NCBI RefSeq assembly: GCF_027913215.1
Contig: NZ_CP115784.1
Location: 1,674,001 to 1,738,000 of the forward strand
DNA length: 64,000 bases
Origin: Paracoccus aerodenitrificans
GTDB lineage: Bacteria; Pseudomonadota; Alphaproteobacteria; Rhodobacterales; Rhodobacteraceae
Reading direction: 5' to 3'
The stretch's first letter is position 1. Each line of letters opens with the position of its first letter. Shown piece by piece: positions 19,386 to 28,437 of the stretch. Position numbers and translations under genes: made by a program. The notes under the pieces were generated by a model. It was given only the letters and a program-made list of their open reading frames with translations. It was not told where the DNA came from and searched no databases.

Positions 19386-20234
19386 TTATTGCCCCGGCTC
19401 AGCCTCTTCGGAGCCGTGTTCTTCCGAAGCCGCCTCCGACCCGTCCCCGTTTTCTCCGGCAGGAGCATCGGCTGAGGACGCCTCATCTGGCCGTGTCACA
19501 ACCTCGGTTGCGGCACCCGATGCGGCACCCGATTGCGGCTCTGGCACACTGTCCGGAAAACCTGGCCCCTCACCGAGGCTTGCATCCAGCCTGATGACCA
19601 ACTCATCCGTGATATCGACCGCATTCGCCGCGATCAGCGCCTGCTGCCGGTCCAGCACGACAGCCGCCCCGCGCTCTTGCATGATGGCCGCCGCAGCGGG
19701 AAGCGTCGCCTGCACGAAGGCGTTGCGGTCGGCCTGATTGCGGGCCTCGAAGTCACGCAGAACCTCGGCACGTTCCCGGCGGATGGTCTGGGCACGCGCG
19801 TCGAACGCCTCGGCCCTGCGCCGGAACTCGGCAGGCGTCAGGCTGTCGCGTTCCTCTTTCAGTGCCTGCTCTCCGGCAATCAGATCCTCTTCCAGCCGCG
19901 TATTCTCGGCATAGATCTCACGCGCGACGGCCTCGGCCTCTTGCTGAGAGTTCCTGCCCCATGCGGATCGGAGATAGGCCTGATCGAAATCCAGCACCAG
20001 AATGGCAACAGGCCCCTGAGCCTGAGCCGTAATCCCTGACGCTTGCTGACCCGAAAACCGCTGCGGCAATGCAGGCATATCCGCCTGCGCTGCCGGTTCC
20101 TGCGTCTGAACAGGTGTTCCGGGATCGGCGGCTGCATCACCGCCGGGCGCAGCGCCCTGAGCCGCAACGCAGCCTGCCCCGAAGCCCCAGAAAAGCACTG
20201 GCGCAACACGCAGGCTGAGCCGTATCAGCCGCAT
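19386..20234 (-). CDS. skp: OmpH/Skp-family periplasmic chaperone
   Basis: This 282-residue exported protein has a signal peptide near residues 1-27. A Pro/Gln-rich segment follows, then the OmpH core at about 75-210, with a long helical hairpin (ARAQTIRRERAEVLRDFEAR) and the closing strand GAAVVLDRQQALIAANAVDIT. Skp holds unfolded outer-membrane proteins. The C-terminal 70 residues are acidic and low-complexity, making this longer than typical Skp (about 160-200 residues). Its ATG overlaps the bamA stop (TGATG), so the two are translationally coupled. The lpxD/fabZ/lpxA genes usually found next are absent. Confidence 0.88.
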   Translation of the reverse strand: MRLIRLSLRVAPVLFWGFGAGCVAAQGAAPGGDAAADPGTPVQTQEPAAQADMPALPQRFSGQQASGITAQAQGPVAILVLDFDQAYLRSAWGRNSQQEAEAVAREIYAENTRLEEDLIAGEQALKEERDSLTPAEFRRRAEAFDARAQTIRRERAEVLRDFEARNQADRNAFVQATLPAAAAIMQERGAAVVLDRQQALIAANAVDITDELVIRLDASLGEGPGFPDSVPEPQSGAASGAATEVVTRPDEASSADAPAGENGDGSEAASEEHGSEEAEPGQ

Positions 20235-22561
20235 CAGAACCGCGTCGAAATCGTCAGGTCGAAGTTCTGTTCTTCGTCGTAATCTTCTTTCTGAACGGCC
20301 TTCGACACGTTCATCCGCAACGGACCGATCGGCGTTGTCCAGAAGATCGAGACACCGACAGCGGCACGGATATTCATGTCGTCATCGACGGTGGTACCAT
20401 ATGCGCCCGCCGTATTATCCAGCCCCCAGATCGAGCCGACATCGGCAAAGACACCGCCGGTCAGACCATATTCTTCCGGCAGACCGACCGGGAACTGCGC
20501 CTCGGCGCGGGCAACCCAGTAATAGTTACCGCCAAGCGCATCTTCATTAGGGGCCTCGATATCGCGCGGACCGATGCCGTTCGTTTCGAAACCACGGACG
20601 CGCTGACCGCGGAAACGGTCCAGCACACGGCTGTTCTGATCGTCCAGCATATGCACCGCACCGGCCTCGAACTCGGCCCGCAAGGTGATATTGGGCCGCC
20701 AGGCGGTCGATTCGACCCCTGCGGTCAGGATCGATGTCACCGATTTGACATCACCCCCCAGACCGGCAAAATCCTGCGTGAAGCTGAGCTTGGTCGCCGT
20801 GCGCGGGTTCAGCCCGACGCGGCGGCTGTCATAGCTGTAGCTATAGCCGACCGCCGAGGTATACAGCCCGCCCTCTTCCTCGGTCAGGATCGGCGAGGAA
20901 CCTTCGGGATCGCCATCCTCATCCACACCGAGCGGTGTGACATCGAACAGCGTATCCTTCGAGTATTTGTAATGCACGCCAAGACGCGACGAAGCGGAAA
21001 TCGGGAACTCGATCCCGGTTTGCAGACCCACCGAGCGGGTGTTGAAATCAGCGTTGTCGCGATCCGTCTCACGATACCAGCCCGAGAAGCTGAAGCGCAG
21101 ATCGCGGGTCAGGAAATAAGGTTCGACAAAGGTGAACGCTCCCGCACGCGAGCCGCTTGCCGTCGAAATCTGAACCGAGACTTCCTGACCGCGCCCAAGG
21201 AAGTTCCTCTCGGACAGTCCGGCGCTCACCCCAACGCCCGAGCTTGCGCCATAGCTAGCGCCGAATTCCAGCGTCCCGGTCGGCTGTTCCTCGACATTGA
21301 CGTCAACGATAACCTGCTGCGGGCTGGAGCCTTCGCGCGTATCGACCTGCGCATCGGCGAAATAGCCAAGCGCACGGATACGCTCGGCCGAGTTGCGGAT
21401 TTCGCGCGGGTTGAACGGGTCGCCCTCGACGGTCTGGAACTGACGGCGGATCACCTCATCCAGCGTGGTGGTGTTGCCTTCGATGTCAATCCGTTCAACG
21501 AAGACGCGCGGGCCACGGGTCAGCGCGAAGGTCAGATCAAGGGTCTGATTGCGCATGTTCCGGGTGATACGCGGTTCGATATTGACGAAATCCAAGCCCT
21601 GCTGAAGCGCAATCGTCTCCATCCGGCGGATCGAGAGATCGACGATTTCAGGGGTGTAATATGTCCCGCTACGCACCCGGTTCTGTTGCTGGAACGGCGC
21701 GGCATCGACACCGGGAATTTCGGAAACCGTGGTGATCTGGCCGAAGCGATAGCGCGGACCCTCATTGATCGCATAGGTGACATAATAGGCGTCACGTTCA
21801 CGCGTGAGTTCGGGAGCGACGCCCTGCACCGTGAAATCGGCAAAGCCCTGCGAGCGGTAGAAATCGGTCAGCAGGTTTTCATCAAGGCGCAGACGCTCTG
21901 GGTTATAGGTGTCGGACTGGATGAAGTTCCGCAGCAGCCCCGCCTGCTTGGTTGCCAGCACGTTCCGCAGACGGCGGTCCGAGAAGCTGCGATTGCCGGT
22001 GAACCCGACTCGCTCAATCTCGGTCACGTCGCCTTCGCGCACCTCGAACACCAGATCGACGCGGTTGCCGTCACGCGGAATGATGCGCGGATTGACCCGC
22101 GCCGCGATCCGGCCCTGCTGGGAATAGGCCTGCGCGATATTGCTGGCGTCACGTTCAGCCAACGACGGAGAATAGACCCGGCGCGATTCCGACTGGGCAA
22201 TCTCTGCCAGTTGTTCATCGTCGATGCGGCGGTTCCCTTCGAAGGCAACCTGATTGATCGTCGGCCATTCGCGGACACTGATCACCAGCGTATTGCCCTG
22301 CGGCGTCACCTGAACCGTTTCGAAAAGTCCGGAATTCTGAAGGCGCTGCAAGGCGTCATTCACCTCACCCGCCGAGGTTTCCGCGCCCCGGACGACATTC
22401 GCGTAGGACAGGATCGTTTCCGGCTCAATCCTCTGATTGCCCTCGATCCGGACCTGAGTGAAGACATATGCAAGGGCCGGACCCGGTATCAGCACCGCCG
22501 GAGCCGCCCCCGCCAGACCTGCGATCAGCGCGACCGCGCATGTGCTGCGTTTCAGTTTCAT
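20234..22561 (-). CDS. bamA: Outer-membrane protein assembly factor BamA
   Basis: This 775-residue Omp85 protein inserts beta-barrel proteins into the outer membrane. It has a signal peptide (residues 1-31, ending PALA) and five POTRA domains, the first beginning with VFTQVRIEGNQRIEP. A C-terminal 16-strand barrel ends in Phe, the usual BAM recognition residue, and the VRGFETNGIGPRD loop is present. The ATG at 22561 is preceded by AAGGGGCAGCCAGG and begins the signal peptide; an in-frame start 12 codons earlier is less likely. It sits between rseP and skp, with its own promoter-like sequence in the 105-bp gap. Confidence 0.96.
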   Translation of the reverse strand: MKLKRSTCAVALIAGLAGAAPAVLIPGPALAYVFTQVRIEGNQRIEPETILSYANVVRGAETSAGEVNDALQRLQNSGLFETVQVTPQGNTLVISVREWPTINQVAFEGNRRIDDEQLAEIAQSESRRVYSPSLAERDASNIAQAYSQQGRIAARVNPRIIPRDGNRVDLVFEVREGDVTEIERVGFTGNRSFSDRRLRNVLATKQAGLLRNFIQSDTYNPERLRLDENLLTDFYRSQGFADFTVQGVAPELTRERDAYYVTYAINEGPRYRFGQITTVSEIPGVDAAPFQQQNRVRSGTYYTPEIVDLSIRRMETIALQQGLDFVNIEPRITRNMRNQTLDLTFALTRGPRVFVERIDIEGNTTTLDEVIRRQFQTVEGDPFNPREIRNSAERIRALGYFADAQVDTREGSSPQQVIVDVNVEEQPTGTLEFGASYGASSGVGVSAGLSERNFLGRGQEVSVQISTASGSRAGAFTFVEPYFLTRDLRFSFSGWYRETDRDNADFNTRSVGLQTGIEFPISASSRLGVHYKYSKDTLFDVTPLGVDEDGDPEGSSPILTEEEGGLYTSAVGYSYSYDSRRVGLNPRTATKLSFTQDFAGLGGDVKSVTSILTAGVESTAWRPNITLRAEFEAGAVHMLDDQNSRVLDRFRGQRVRGFETNGIGPRDIEAPNEDALGGNYYWVARAEAQFPVGLPEEYGLTGGVFADVGSIWGLDNTAGAYGTTVDDDMNIRAAVGVSIFWTTPIGPLRMNVSKAVQKEDYDEEQNFDLTISTRF

Positions 22562-22620
22562 CCTGGCTGCCCCTTCGGTTTTTTGGCGATGGCGCAATTT
22601 CGCACCAATTTTGCCCGCAA

Positions 22621-22649
22621 ATCTACATGGATAGGGGGACCCGTGTCAA
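22621..22649 (-). promoter_or_regulatory. Sigma-70-like promoter upstream of bamA
   Basis: On the minus strand TTGACA is followed after 17 nt by GTAGAT, about 60 nt before the bamA start. This could let bamA-skp be expressed apart from the genes upstream. Confidence 0.5.
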
Positions 22650-22666
22650 AACCCGATTTGCCTTAA

Positions 22667-23986
22667 TCAACAACGCAGATCATTACTGAGGCCAAAGAAC
22701 ATCAGCCCGATCACAAGCGCGAAGCCGATCGAGGTCAGAAGGTTCAGCGCCTGAGCGGATGGCGGGCGGCCCGTCACGGCTTCCCATGCGTAAAAAGCCA
22801 GATGGCCGCCATCCAGAACCGGGATCGGCAGCAGGTTCAGGAATCCGATTGCAACCGACAGAACCGCGATCCACCAGACGAACTGGGAAAACCCCGCATT
22901 CGCCGCCTGCCCGGTGCTTTCGGCAATCGTGATCGCGCCGCCCAGATTGCAGGCCCCGATCTGCCCGGTGATCATCGCCCAGATGCCTGAAAGGCTGGAG
23001 CCGATAATATCCCCGACCTGCACCACGCCCTGCCAGATCGCGGTGATCGGCCCGACATTCCGCGTTGCCGGAGCGAAATATGCGTCACCGGACACCCCGA
23101 TCAGCCAGCGTTTTTCATAGCCTCCGCTCGGCAGGGGCAGATCCTGTTCTTTCGGTGCCAGAGTGATATCCAGAACCTCGCCATCACGCCAGATTTCCAG
23201 CGTCAGAGGCTCTCCGGCGGCAGCTTCGACATGGGTGCGGAGATCCGAAAAACGGCTCAGCGTCTCACCATTGGCCGAGAGGACCACATCGCCGGACATC
23301 AGCCCCGCTGCCGCAGCCGCGCCTCCCGGAGCGACGCCTCCGATCCGCGGAGGCAGCAGATCGGGCCCCTGCACGGTCAGCTCGTCCCCGTTGCGGCGCA
23401 CGGTCCAGCTTTGGACCGCAGCAGGTGGCAAACGGTCAGCAATCGTGAACAGATCCGCCCATTCCCGCACCGGATAATCGCCAATCGCCAGAATTTCATC
23501 GCCGGGGCGAAGCTCATTGACGATTTCGGGCGGTGTAGGTGCAAGATCGCCAACTGTCGGTGTCTCGACCGGCACACCCCGGATCAGCATGAACGCGGCG
23601 AAGATCAGCGCTGACAGGATGAAGTTGAACACCGGCCCCGCCAAGAGGGTCGCCGTCCGCGCCCAAAGCGGTGCGCCCTCCAGCGTCTGACGGCGCAATT
23701 CAGGCCGGACCGTCGTCCCGGTTCCCGCGCTTGCCGCATTGCTGTCGCCGAGGAATTTCACGTATCCGCCCAGAGGGATCGCCGCGACCTGCCACCGCGT
23801 CCCGCGACGGTCCCGGCGCGAAAACAGGCGCGGCCCGAAACCGACAGAGAACACTTCCGCCCGGATACCGGACCAGCGACCGACAATGTAATGCCCGTAC
23901 TCATGCACCGCGACGATCACCGAAAGCGCCACCAGAAACGCGATCAACGTCCAGATACCGCCGCCAAGTCCCGACAGGAATTCCAT
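22667..23986 (-). CDS. rseP: Site-2 intramembrane protease RseP
   Basis: This 439-residue inner-membrane zinc protease carries out regulated intramembrane proteolysis, for example of anti-sigma factors and signal-peptide remnants. The zinc motif is VAVHEYGHYIVGRW (HExxH) in the first transmembrane helix. PDZ sequence lies at about 125-280, and the third zinc ligand is in LLPIPVLDGGHLAF. Four transmembrane segments are apparent. The start is the ATG at 23986, two bases after the dxr stop; the longer frame runs into dxr. It lies in the dxr-rseP-bamA order common in proteobacteria. Confidence 0.95.
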   Translation of the reverse strand: MEFLSGLGGGIWTLIAFLVALSVIVAVHEYGHYIVGRWSGIRAEVFSVGFGPRLFSRRDRRGTRWQVAAIPLGGYVKFLGDSNAASAGTGTTVRPELRRQTLEGAPLWARTATLLAGPVFNFILSALIFAAFMLIRGVPVETPTVGDLAPTPPEIVNELRPGDEILAIGDYPVREWADLFTIADRLPPAAVQSWTVRRNGDELTVQGPDLLPPRIGGVAPGGAAAAAGLMSGDVVLSANGETLSRFSDLRTHVEAAAGEPLTLEIWRDGEVLDITLAPKEQDLPLPSGGYEKRWLIGVSGDAYFAPATRNVGPITAIWQGVVQVGDIIGSSLSGIWAMITGQIGACNLGGAITIAESTGQAANAGFSQFVWWIAVLSVAIGFLNLLPIPVLDGGHLAFYAWEAVTGRPPSAQALNLLTSIGFALVIGLMFFGLSNDLRC

Positions 23987-23987
23987 A

Positions 23988-25169
23988 TTATCGCCCTCTG
24001 TTTCCCGCCGCCCATGCAGCAGCCGACTGTCGCGCCCGCTGATCCCAGTCCAGCACCGTCGCAAGATCCGCAGGGGATGTGGAGAAGCTGCGGTCCGAGG
24101 TCAAGTCATCCAACGCAAACTCGACCGCGGCTGACATATCCGTGAAGCGGATACGCCCGGCCAGGAAATCATCCAGAGCCTGCTCTTTCGCGCCATTCAG
24201 CACGGCACCTGCAGCCCCTCCGACCTGCATCACCTCACGCGCCAGACGCAACGCCGGCCAGCGGGTTTCATCCGGGGCGCGGAACGTCAGGCTGCCAAGC
24301 GCCGCAAGATCCAGCTTCGGCACCGGAAGCTCGACACGCTCGGGCCAGTGCAGCGCATAACCGATCGCATGGCGCATATCCGGCGCACCAAGATGAGCAA
24401 TGCTTCCGCCATCGCAATGCGTGACCATTGCATGAATAATGGATTCAGGATGGATCAGGACCCTGATTTTCTCAGGAGAGATTCGAAAAAATTCTTGTGT
24501 TTCAATAATTTCAAGCGATTTATTAAACATAGAAGCGCTGTCAATCGTGATCCTTTGCCCCATTGCCCAATTCGGATGGGTCGAGGCCTGCTCGACCGTT
24601 GCTTCGGCAAGCTTCTCAAGCGGCCAGTCGCGGAATGCGCCACCCGAGGCGGTGATCGTCACGGATTCTATATTTTCTAGGTTGTCAGACCCAATAGATT
24701 GAAAAATTGCGGAATGTTCGGAATCCACCGGCAGAATACGCGCATTGTTGCGCGATGCCGTCCCCATCACCAGACGACCCGCCGCCACAAGCGATTCCTT
24801 ATTCGCAAGCGCCAGCGTACCGCCCCTTTCCAGAACCCGAAGCCCCGGTGGCAAACCCGCCGCGCCGACGATTGCGGACAGGGTCCAGTCGGCGTCCATC
24901 TCTGCCGCCTCGACAATCGCCTGAGGCCCGGCGGCGCTGCTTATGCCGGACCCGGCAAGTGCTGCTTCCAGATCTTCTGCCAGTTCGGGATAGGCGGTCA
25001 CGGCGATCTCTGCCCTGAGGCCTCGCGCCATTTCGGCGAGCCTTGCGATATTGCGCCCGCCGCTTAGCGCGACGACCCGCCATGTCTCGGGGCCACCTGA
25101 CTGCATCAACAGGTCGAACGCGCTTTCACCGATTGAACCGGTCGCGCCGAAAATCGAAACCGAACGCAT
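23988..25169 (-). CDS. dxr: 1-deoxy-D-xylulose 5-phosphate reductoisomerase
   Basis: This 393-residue enzyme makes 2-C-methyl-D-erythritol 4-phosphate in the MEP isoprenoid pathway using NADPH and a divalent metal. The NADPH site GATGSIGESAFDLL is at the N-terminus. LALANKESLVAAG, PVDSEHSAIFQ (metal ligands Asp and Glu), TASGGAFRDW and MFNKSLEIIE follow as expected. Its start overlaps the cdsA stop by one base. Two stretches of the gene, about 24466-24545 and 24662-24720, are strikingly AT-rich compared with the rest, although the frame and protein motifs are intact. Confidence 0.96.
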   Translation of the reverse strand: MRSVSIFGATGSIGESAFDLLMQSGGPETWRVVALSGGRNIARLAEMARGLRAEIAVTAYPELAEDLEAALAGSGISSAAGPQAIVEAAEMDADWTLSAIVGAAGLPPGLRVLERGGTLALANKESLVAAGRLVMGTASRNNARILPVDSEHSAIFQSIGSDNLENIESVTITASGGAFRDWPLEKLAEATVEQASTHPNWAMGQRITIDSASMFNKSLEIIETQEFFRISPEKIRVLIHPESIIHAMVTHCDGGSIAHLGAPDMRHAIGYALHWPERVELPVPKLDLAALGSLTFRAPDETRWPALRLAREVMQVGGAAGAVLNGAKEQALDDFLAGRIRFTDMSAAVEFALDDLTSDRSFSTSPADLATVLDWDQRARQSAAAWAAGNRGR

Positions 25170-25987
25170 CAGAAACCGACCTGCGGCAGCCCCATGACCC
25201 AGCTGAGCATCATGATCGCAAGCACGGCACCGGACACCGCATCGAACCGATCCATGAAACCGCCATGACCGGGAATGAGGTTAGAGCTGTCCTTGACCCC
25301 TGCCCGCCGCTTCAGCCAGCTTTCCGCCATATCGCCCATCTGCCCGGCAAACGCCACGACCGGCGACAGGAAGATCAGCGCCGCACCGGCCAGCCCCGAA
25401 AGCCACAGGATCAGACCGAAGATCAGCGCCCCGACCCATCCCGCGACGGTTCCGGACCAGGTTTTCTTGGGGCTGAGACTGGGCCAGAATTTCGGACCTC
25501 CAATCATCCGCCCGGCGAAATAGCCCAGAATATCCGAGATGATCACCACCCCCATAAGCCACAGGATAAAGGGCAGCCCGTATTCCTGCCGCAGATGCAC
25601 AAGCTCGAACCCGACCGCCATGATCGCATAGCCGAAAACGGCATAGGTCAGACGGTCGCGCGGCACGGCTCCGGGCAGACCGGCAATGATCGGGATCAGC
25701 AGGATGAGGGCGCTGACAGATGGCAGGCCAAGCGCCGCGAACAAGGACAGCCCCGCGGCAACCGCAAGCACGATGGGGCGCGAGCGGCCCAAAGGCGTCT
25801 CAAACCGCGCCGGACCTTTCCAGCCGGTCATCCGCGCCAGTTCCCAGAAGGTCAGCGCCATGAACAGCGCCACACCGGCCCACAGCATGAGGCCGGTCGA
25901 CAGCGCAAGCATCACCCCGATGCCGATCAGAATGACCGCAGAGGTGACGCGCCGCGTCAGATCAGACCACTTGCCGCCCGCCGCCAT
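25169..25987 (-). CDS. cdsA: Phosphatidate cytidylyltransferase
   Basis: This 272-residue integral membrane enzyme makes CDP-diacylglycerol from CTP and phosphatidate for phospholipid synthesis. About seven or eight hydrophobic segments are apparent. The C-terminal signature KDSSNLIPGHGGFMDRFD, with its Asp and His-Gly-Gly, is complete. It lies 6 nt after uppS, and its stop overlaps the dxr start. It is part of the frr-uppS-cdsA-dxr-rseP run. Confidence 0.95.
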   Translation of the reverse strand: MAAGGKWSDLTRRVTSAVILIGIGVMLALSTGLMLWAGVALFMALTFWELARMTGWKGPARFETPLGRSRPIVLAVAAGLSLFAALGLPSVSALILLIPIIAGLPGAVPRDRLTYAVFGYAIMAVGFELVHLRQEYGLPFILWLMGVVIISDILGYFAGRMIGGPKFWPSLSPKKTWSGTVAGWVGALIFGLILWLSGLAGAALIFLSPVVAFAGQMGDMAESWLKRRAGVKDSSNLIPGHGGFMDRFDAVSGAVLAIMMLSWVMGLPQVGF

Positions 25988-25993
25988 CCCTGG

Positions 25994-26719
25994 TCAAACA
26001 CCACCGAAACGGCGGTCGCGCAGCCCGAACCGGTCCAGTATCTCGGCCAGATGATCCGGGGTGAAATCGGGCCAGAGCGTCGGCGTGAACTCATATTCCG
26101 CATAGGCCGCCTGATAGGGCAGGAAATTCGAGGTCCGCGTCTCGCCCGAACTGCGGATCACCAGATCCGGATCGGGACAGCCCGCCGTGTCGAGACAGGC
26201 CGCGAAATCCGCCTCGGTCGGCTCAGAAATCTGGCCCGAAGCGATTTTCGCGGCAAGCCGGGTCGAGGCGCGCAGGATCTCATCCCGACCGCCATAATTG
26301 ATTGCAACCGTCAGGTTGAGCCGCGTATTGCCCGCTGTCCGCGCCTCGATTCCGCTCATCAGCGCCTGCAGCTTGTCATCGAGCCGCTCACGCCCGCCGA
26401 TGAAGCGCATCCTGACGCCTTCCGCCGCCAATCCGTCCGCCTCACGCTGGATATAGCGGCGGAAGATCTTCATCAGACCCAGAACCTCTTCGGTCGAGCG
26501 TTTCCAGTTCTCGGTTGAAAACGCATAGACCGTCAGCCAATCGACGCCCAGATCTGGACAGGCGCGGACGATCTGCTTGACCCGCTCGGCCCCGCGACGG
26601 TGACCGACAAGCCGGGGCCACCCGCGATTGGTCGCCCATCGCCCGTTGCCGTCCATAATGATCGCGACATGGCGAGGGGGCGTCGTCGCGCCCGGCTGTG
26701 CCGCAGCCTTCAATACCAT
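25994..26719 (-). CDS. uppS: Isoprenyl transferase (undecaprenyl diphosphate synthase)
   Basis: This 241-residue cis-prenyltransferase builds the C55 lipid carrier for peptidoglycan and other surface polymers. Motifs are HVAIIMDGNGRWA (catalytic Asp), VYAFSTENWKR, NYGGRDEI and DLVIRSSGETRTSNFL near the C-terminus. It follows frr by 25 nt on the same strand and precedes cdsA. Confidence 0.96.
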   Translation of the reverse strand: MVLKAAAQPGATTPPRHVAIIMDGNGRWATNRGWPRLVGHRRGAERVKQIVRACPDLGVDWLTVYAFSTENWKRSTEEVLGLMKIFRRYIQREADGLAAEGVRMRFIGGRERLDDKLQALMSGIEARTAGNTRLNLTVAINYGGRDEILRASTRLAAKIASGQISEPTEADFAACLDTAGCPDPDLVIRSSGETRTSNFLPYQAAYAEYEFTPTLWPDFTPDHLAEILDRFGLRDRRFGGV

Positions 26720-26744
26720 TAAAAATGCCTTATAATTTCAGCCA

Positions 26745-27308
26745 TCAGACCTGCATGATCTCTGCCTGCTTGACTTCAAGCGCCTCATCGACCTTGCCGA
26801 TCATGCGGTTGGTCAGCGACTGGATTTCCTCTTCCCAAAGCTTCTGATCATCTTCGGACATGCCCGAAGCCTTGCCCTTCTTGACCTGATCCATCCCGTC
26901 ACGCCGCACATTGCGGATCGCAACGCGGGCGTTTTCGGCATATTGCGCGGCAACCTTGGTCAGTTCCCGGCGACGCTCCTCGTTCAGTTCGGGGATCGGA
27001 AGCATGATGATCGTGCCGTTCAACTGCGGATTGATCCCCAGCCCCGATTCGCGGATCGCCTTCTCGGCCTTGCCGACAAGCGCCTTGTCCCAGACATTGA
27101 TGGTGACCATGCGCGGCTCGGGCACGTTCACGGTTCCGATCTGATTGATCGGCGTGGGCGACCCATAGGCATCAACCATCACAGGTTCGACCATGCTGGC
27201 CGAGGCACGCCCGGTCCGCAGGCTGCCGAATTCATGGCGCAGCGATTCCATCGCGCCATTCATGCGGCGTTCCAGGTCGTCGGTGTCGATTTCGAAATCG
27301 TCGGACAT
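26745..27308 (-). CDS. frr: Ribosome recycling factor
   Basis: This 187-residue protein, with EF-G, splits post-termination ribosomes. [31 protein letters not shown] sequence and [20 protein letters not shown] match the two-domain RRF fold at its normal length. It is the first gene of the envelope/isoprenoid run. The usual upstream partner pyrH is not adjacent; the next gene upstream is divergent. Confidence 0.96.
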   Translation of the reverse strand: MSDDFEIDTDDLERRMNGAMESLRHEFGSLRTGRASASMVEPVMVDAYGSPTPINQIGTVNVPEPRMVTINVWDKALVGKAEKAIRESGLGINPQLNGTIIMLPIPELNEERRRELTKVAAQYAENARVAIRNVRRDGMDQVKKGKASGMSEDDQKLWEEEIQSLTNRMIGKVDEALEVKQAEIMQV

Positions 27309-27488
27309 TCATGTCCCTCTCAAGCAGATAATCAAGCCGTTCTAACCCGAGACCAGTGACATGGCAAAGCCCTATCCCGCACCCCTATGCTGACGGAGCC
27401 CCGGACATATCGCAACCGACCCGCATCGACCGTCACCACATCTTCGCAATCATCCCCCTTGATCACCGGCGATTCTCGGGTCAAGTAC

Positions 27489-28118
27489 ATGAGTATGCCA
27501 GAAATTTCTCCTCCTTCACCGCCTCCTGAAACCGCCCATACGCTTCTCGACGATGCGCAAGGTATCGCCTATGGCAGCTTCATGGCCTCTCTGAGCGTGG
27601 TGATCCTGACCCATCTGGGATTTGTCACCGGCCAGACGGCAGGTGCCGCACTTCTGATCTCATATGCGACCGGCTGGGGATGGGCGCCGGTCTTCTTCGT
27701 GATCAACATTCCGTTCTACTGGTTCGGCTGGAAGCGCTTCGGCAAGGTGTTCGTCGCGAAAAGCCTGCTTGCGGTCACGCTGAACTCGGTCCTTGTCGCG
27801 ATCCTGCCGAATTATATCAGCTTCTCGAATCTGTCGCCGCTGCTTGGCGCCATCATGATCGGAGCCTTTGTCGGCTCTGGCCTGATCGCCCTGTTCCGCC
27901 ACGGCGCAAGTCTTGGCGGGATCGGAATTGTCGGGCTGTATATTCAGGATGCAACCGGCTTCCGCGCAGGCTGGGTACAGCTTATCGTGGATGCCGTGAT
28001 CTTTCTGGTAGCACTTCTGATGCTGGACCCGGGCGCTGTCCTCTGGTCCTTTCTCGGTGCGGCGGTTGCCAATCTGACCATTGCTCTCAATCACCGCCGC
28101 GACAGGTATATCGTTTGA
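27489..28118 (+). CDS. YitT-like integral membrane protein
   Basis: This protein of about 209 residues has six predicted transmembrane segments, with GIAYGSFMASLSVVILTHLG and GASLGGIGIVGLYIQDATG. It resembles the YitT/DUF161 family. Family members are linked to transport or membrane homeostasis without a settled substrate. The start is uncertain. ATGs at 27489 or 27495 fit best because the N-terminal 34 codons of the longer frame are low-complexity and poorly conserved in character, but no clear ribosome binding site supports either. Confidence 0.75.
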   Translation: MSMPEISPPSPPPETAHTLLDDAQGIAYGSFMASLSVVILTHLGFVTGQTAGAALLISYATGWGWAPVFFVINIPFYWFGWKRFGKVFVAKSLLAVTLNSVLVAILPNYISFSNLSPLLGAIMIGAFVGSGLIALFRHGASLGGIGIVGLYIQDATGFRAGWVQLIVDAVIFLVALLMLDPGAVLWSFLGAAVANLTIALNHRRDRYIV

Positions 28119-28185
28119 TAAATCCCGGAACCCGCCGGAATGCCGACACGTTGGCCTTGGGAAGCAATATCAGAGGAACAGAGCA

Positions 28186-28260
28186 ATGAACTCTATTATC
28201 TATATCGTAGGCCTTGTTGTCGTTGTACTTTTCATCCTTTCGATGCTCGGCCTGCGCTGA
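28186..28260 (+). CDS. 24-residue hydrophobic membrane micropeptide
   Basis: A short ORF encodes MNSIIYIVGLVVVVLFILSM plus four more residues (LGLR). This is one complete transmembrane helix with a basic C-terminus. A good ribosome binding site (GAGGAACAGAG) lies just upstream, and a strong terminator begins 15 nt after the stop. That makes it a self-contained expression unit. It resembles very short membrane peptides seen in other Rhodobacteraceae as I recall them, with no known function. At this size it is easily missed by gene callers. Confidence 0.75.
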   Translation: MNSIIYIVGLVVVVLFILSMLGLR

Positions 28261-28274
28261 CCGCCGAAAGCGTG

Positions 28275-28311
28275 AAAAGGCCCGGACGCGAATTCCGCCG
28301 GGCCTTTTTTT
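28275..28311 (+). terminator. Strong terminator after the micropeptide
   Basis: The stem AAAGGCCCGG / CCGGGCCTTT with an 11-12 nt loop is followed by a T7 run. It ends the micropeptide transcript before typA. Confidence 0.9.
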
Positions 28312-28437
28312 ATGCGGTTTTGTATGCAAACGGACTCCGCCGCGCCCCGCCGTCATCATCCAGTCAGGGACATAAGGCTAGCCAACGCGCATACTCTGCG
28401 ATAGGGGGGCGCAACTTCCTCTGAACAGGCCCGTGCT

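Noticed and set aside
20651..22666. Open frame of 671 codons on the plus strand
   Set aside because: It is antisense to bamA and has the composition of a mirror frame with no recognisable domain.
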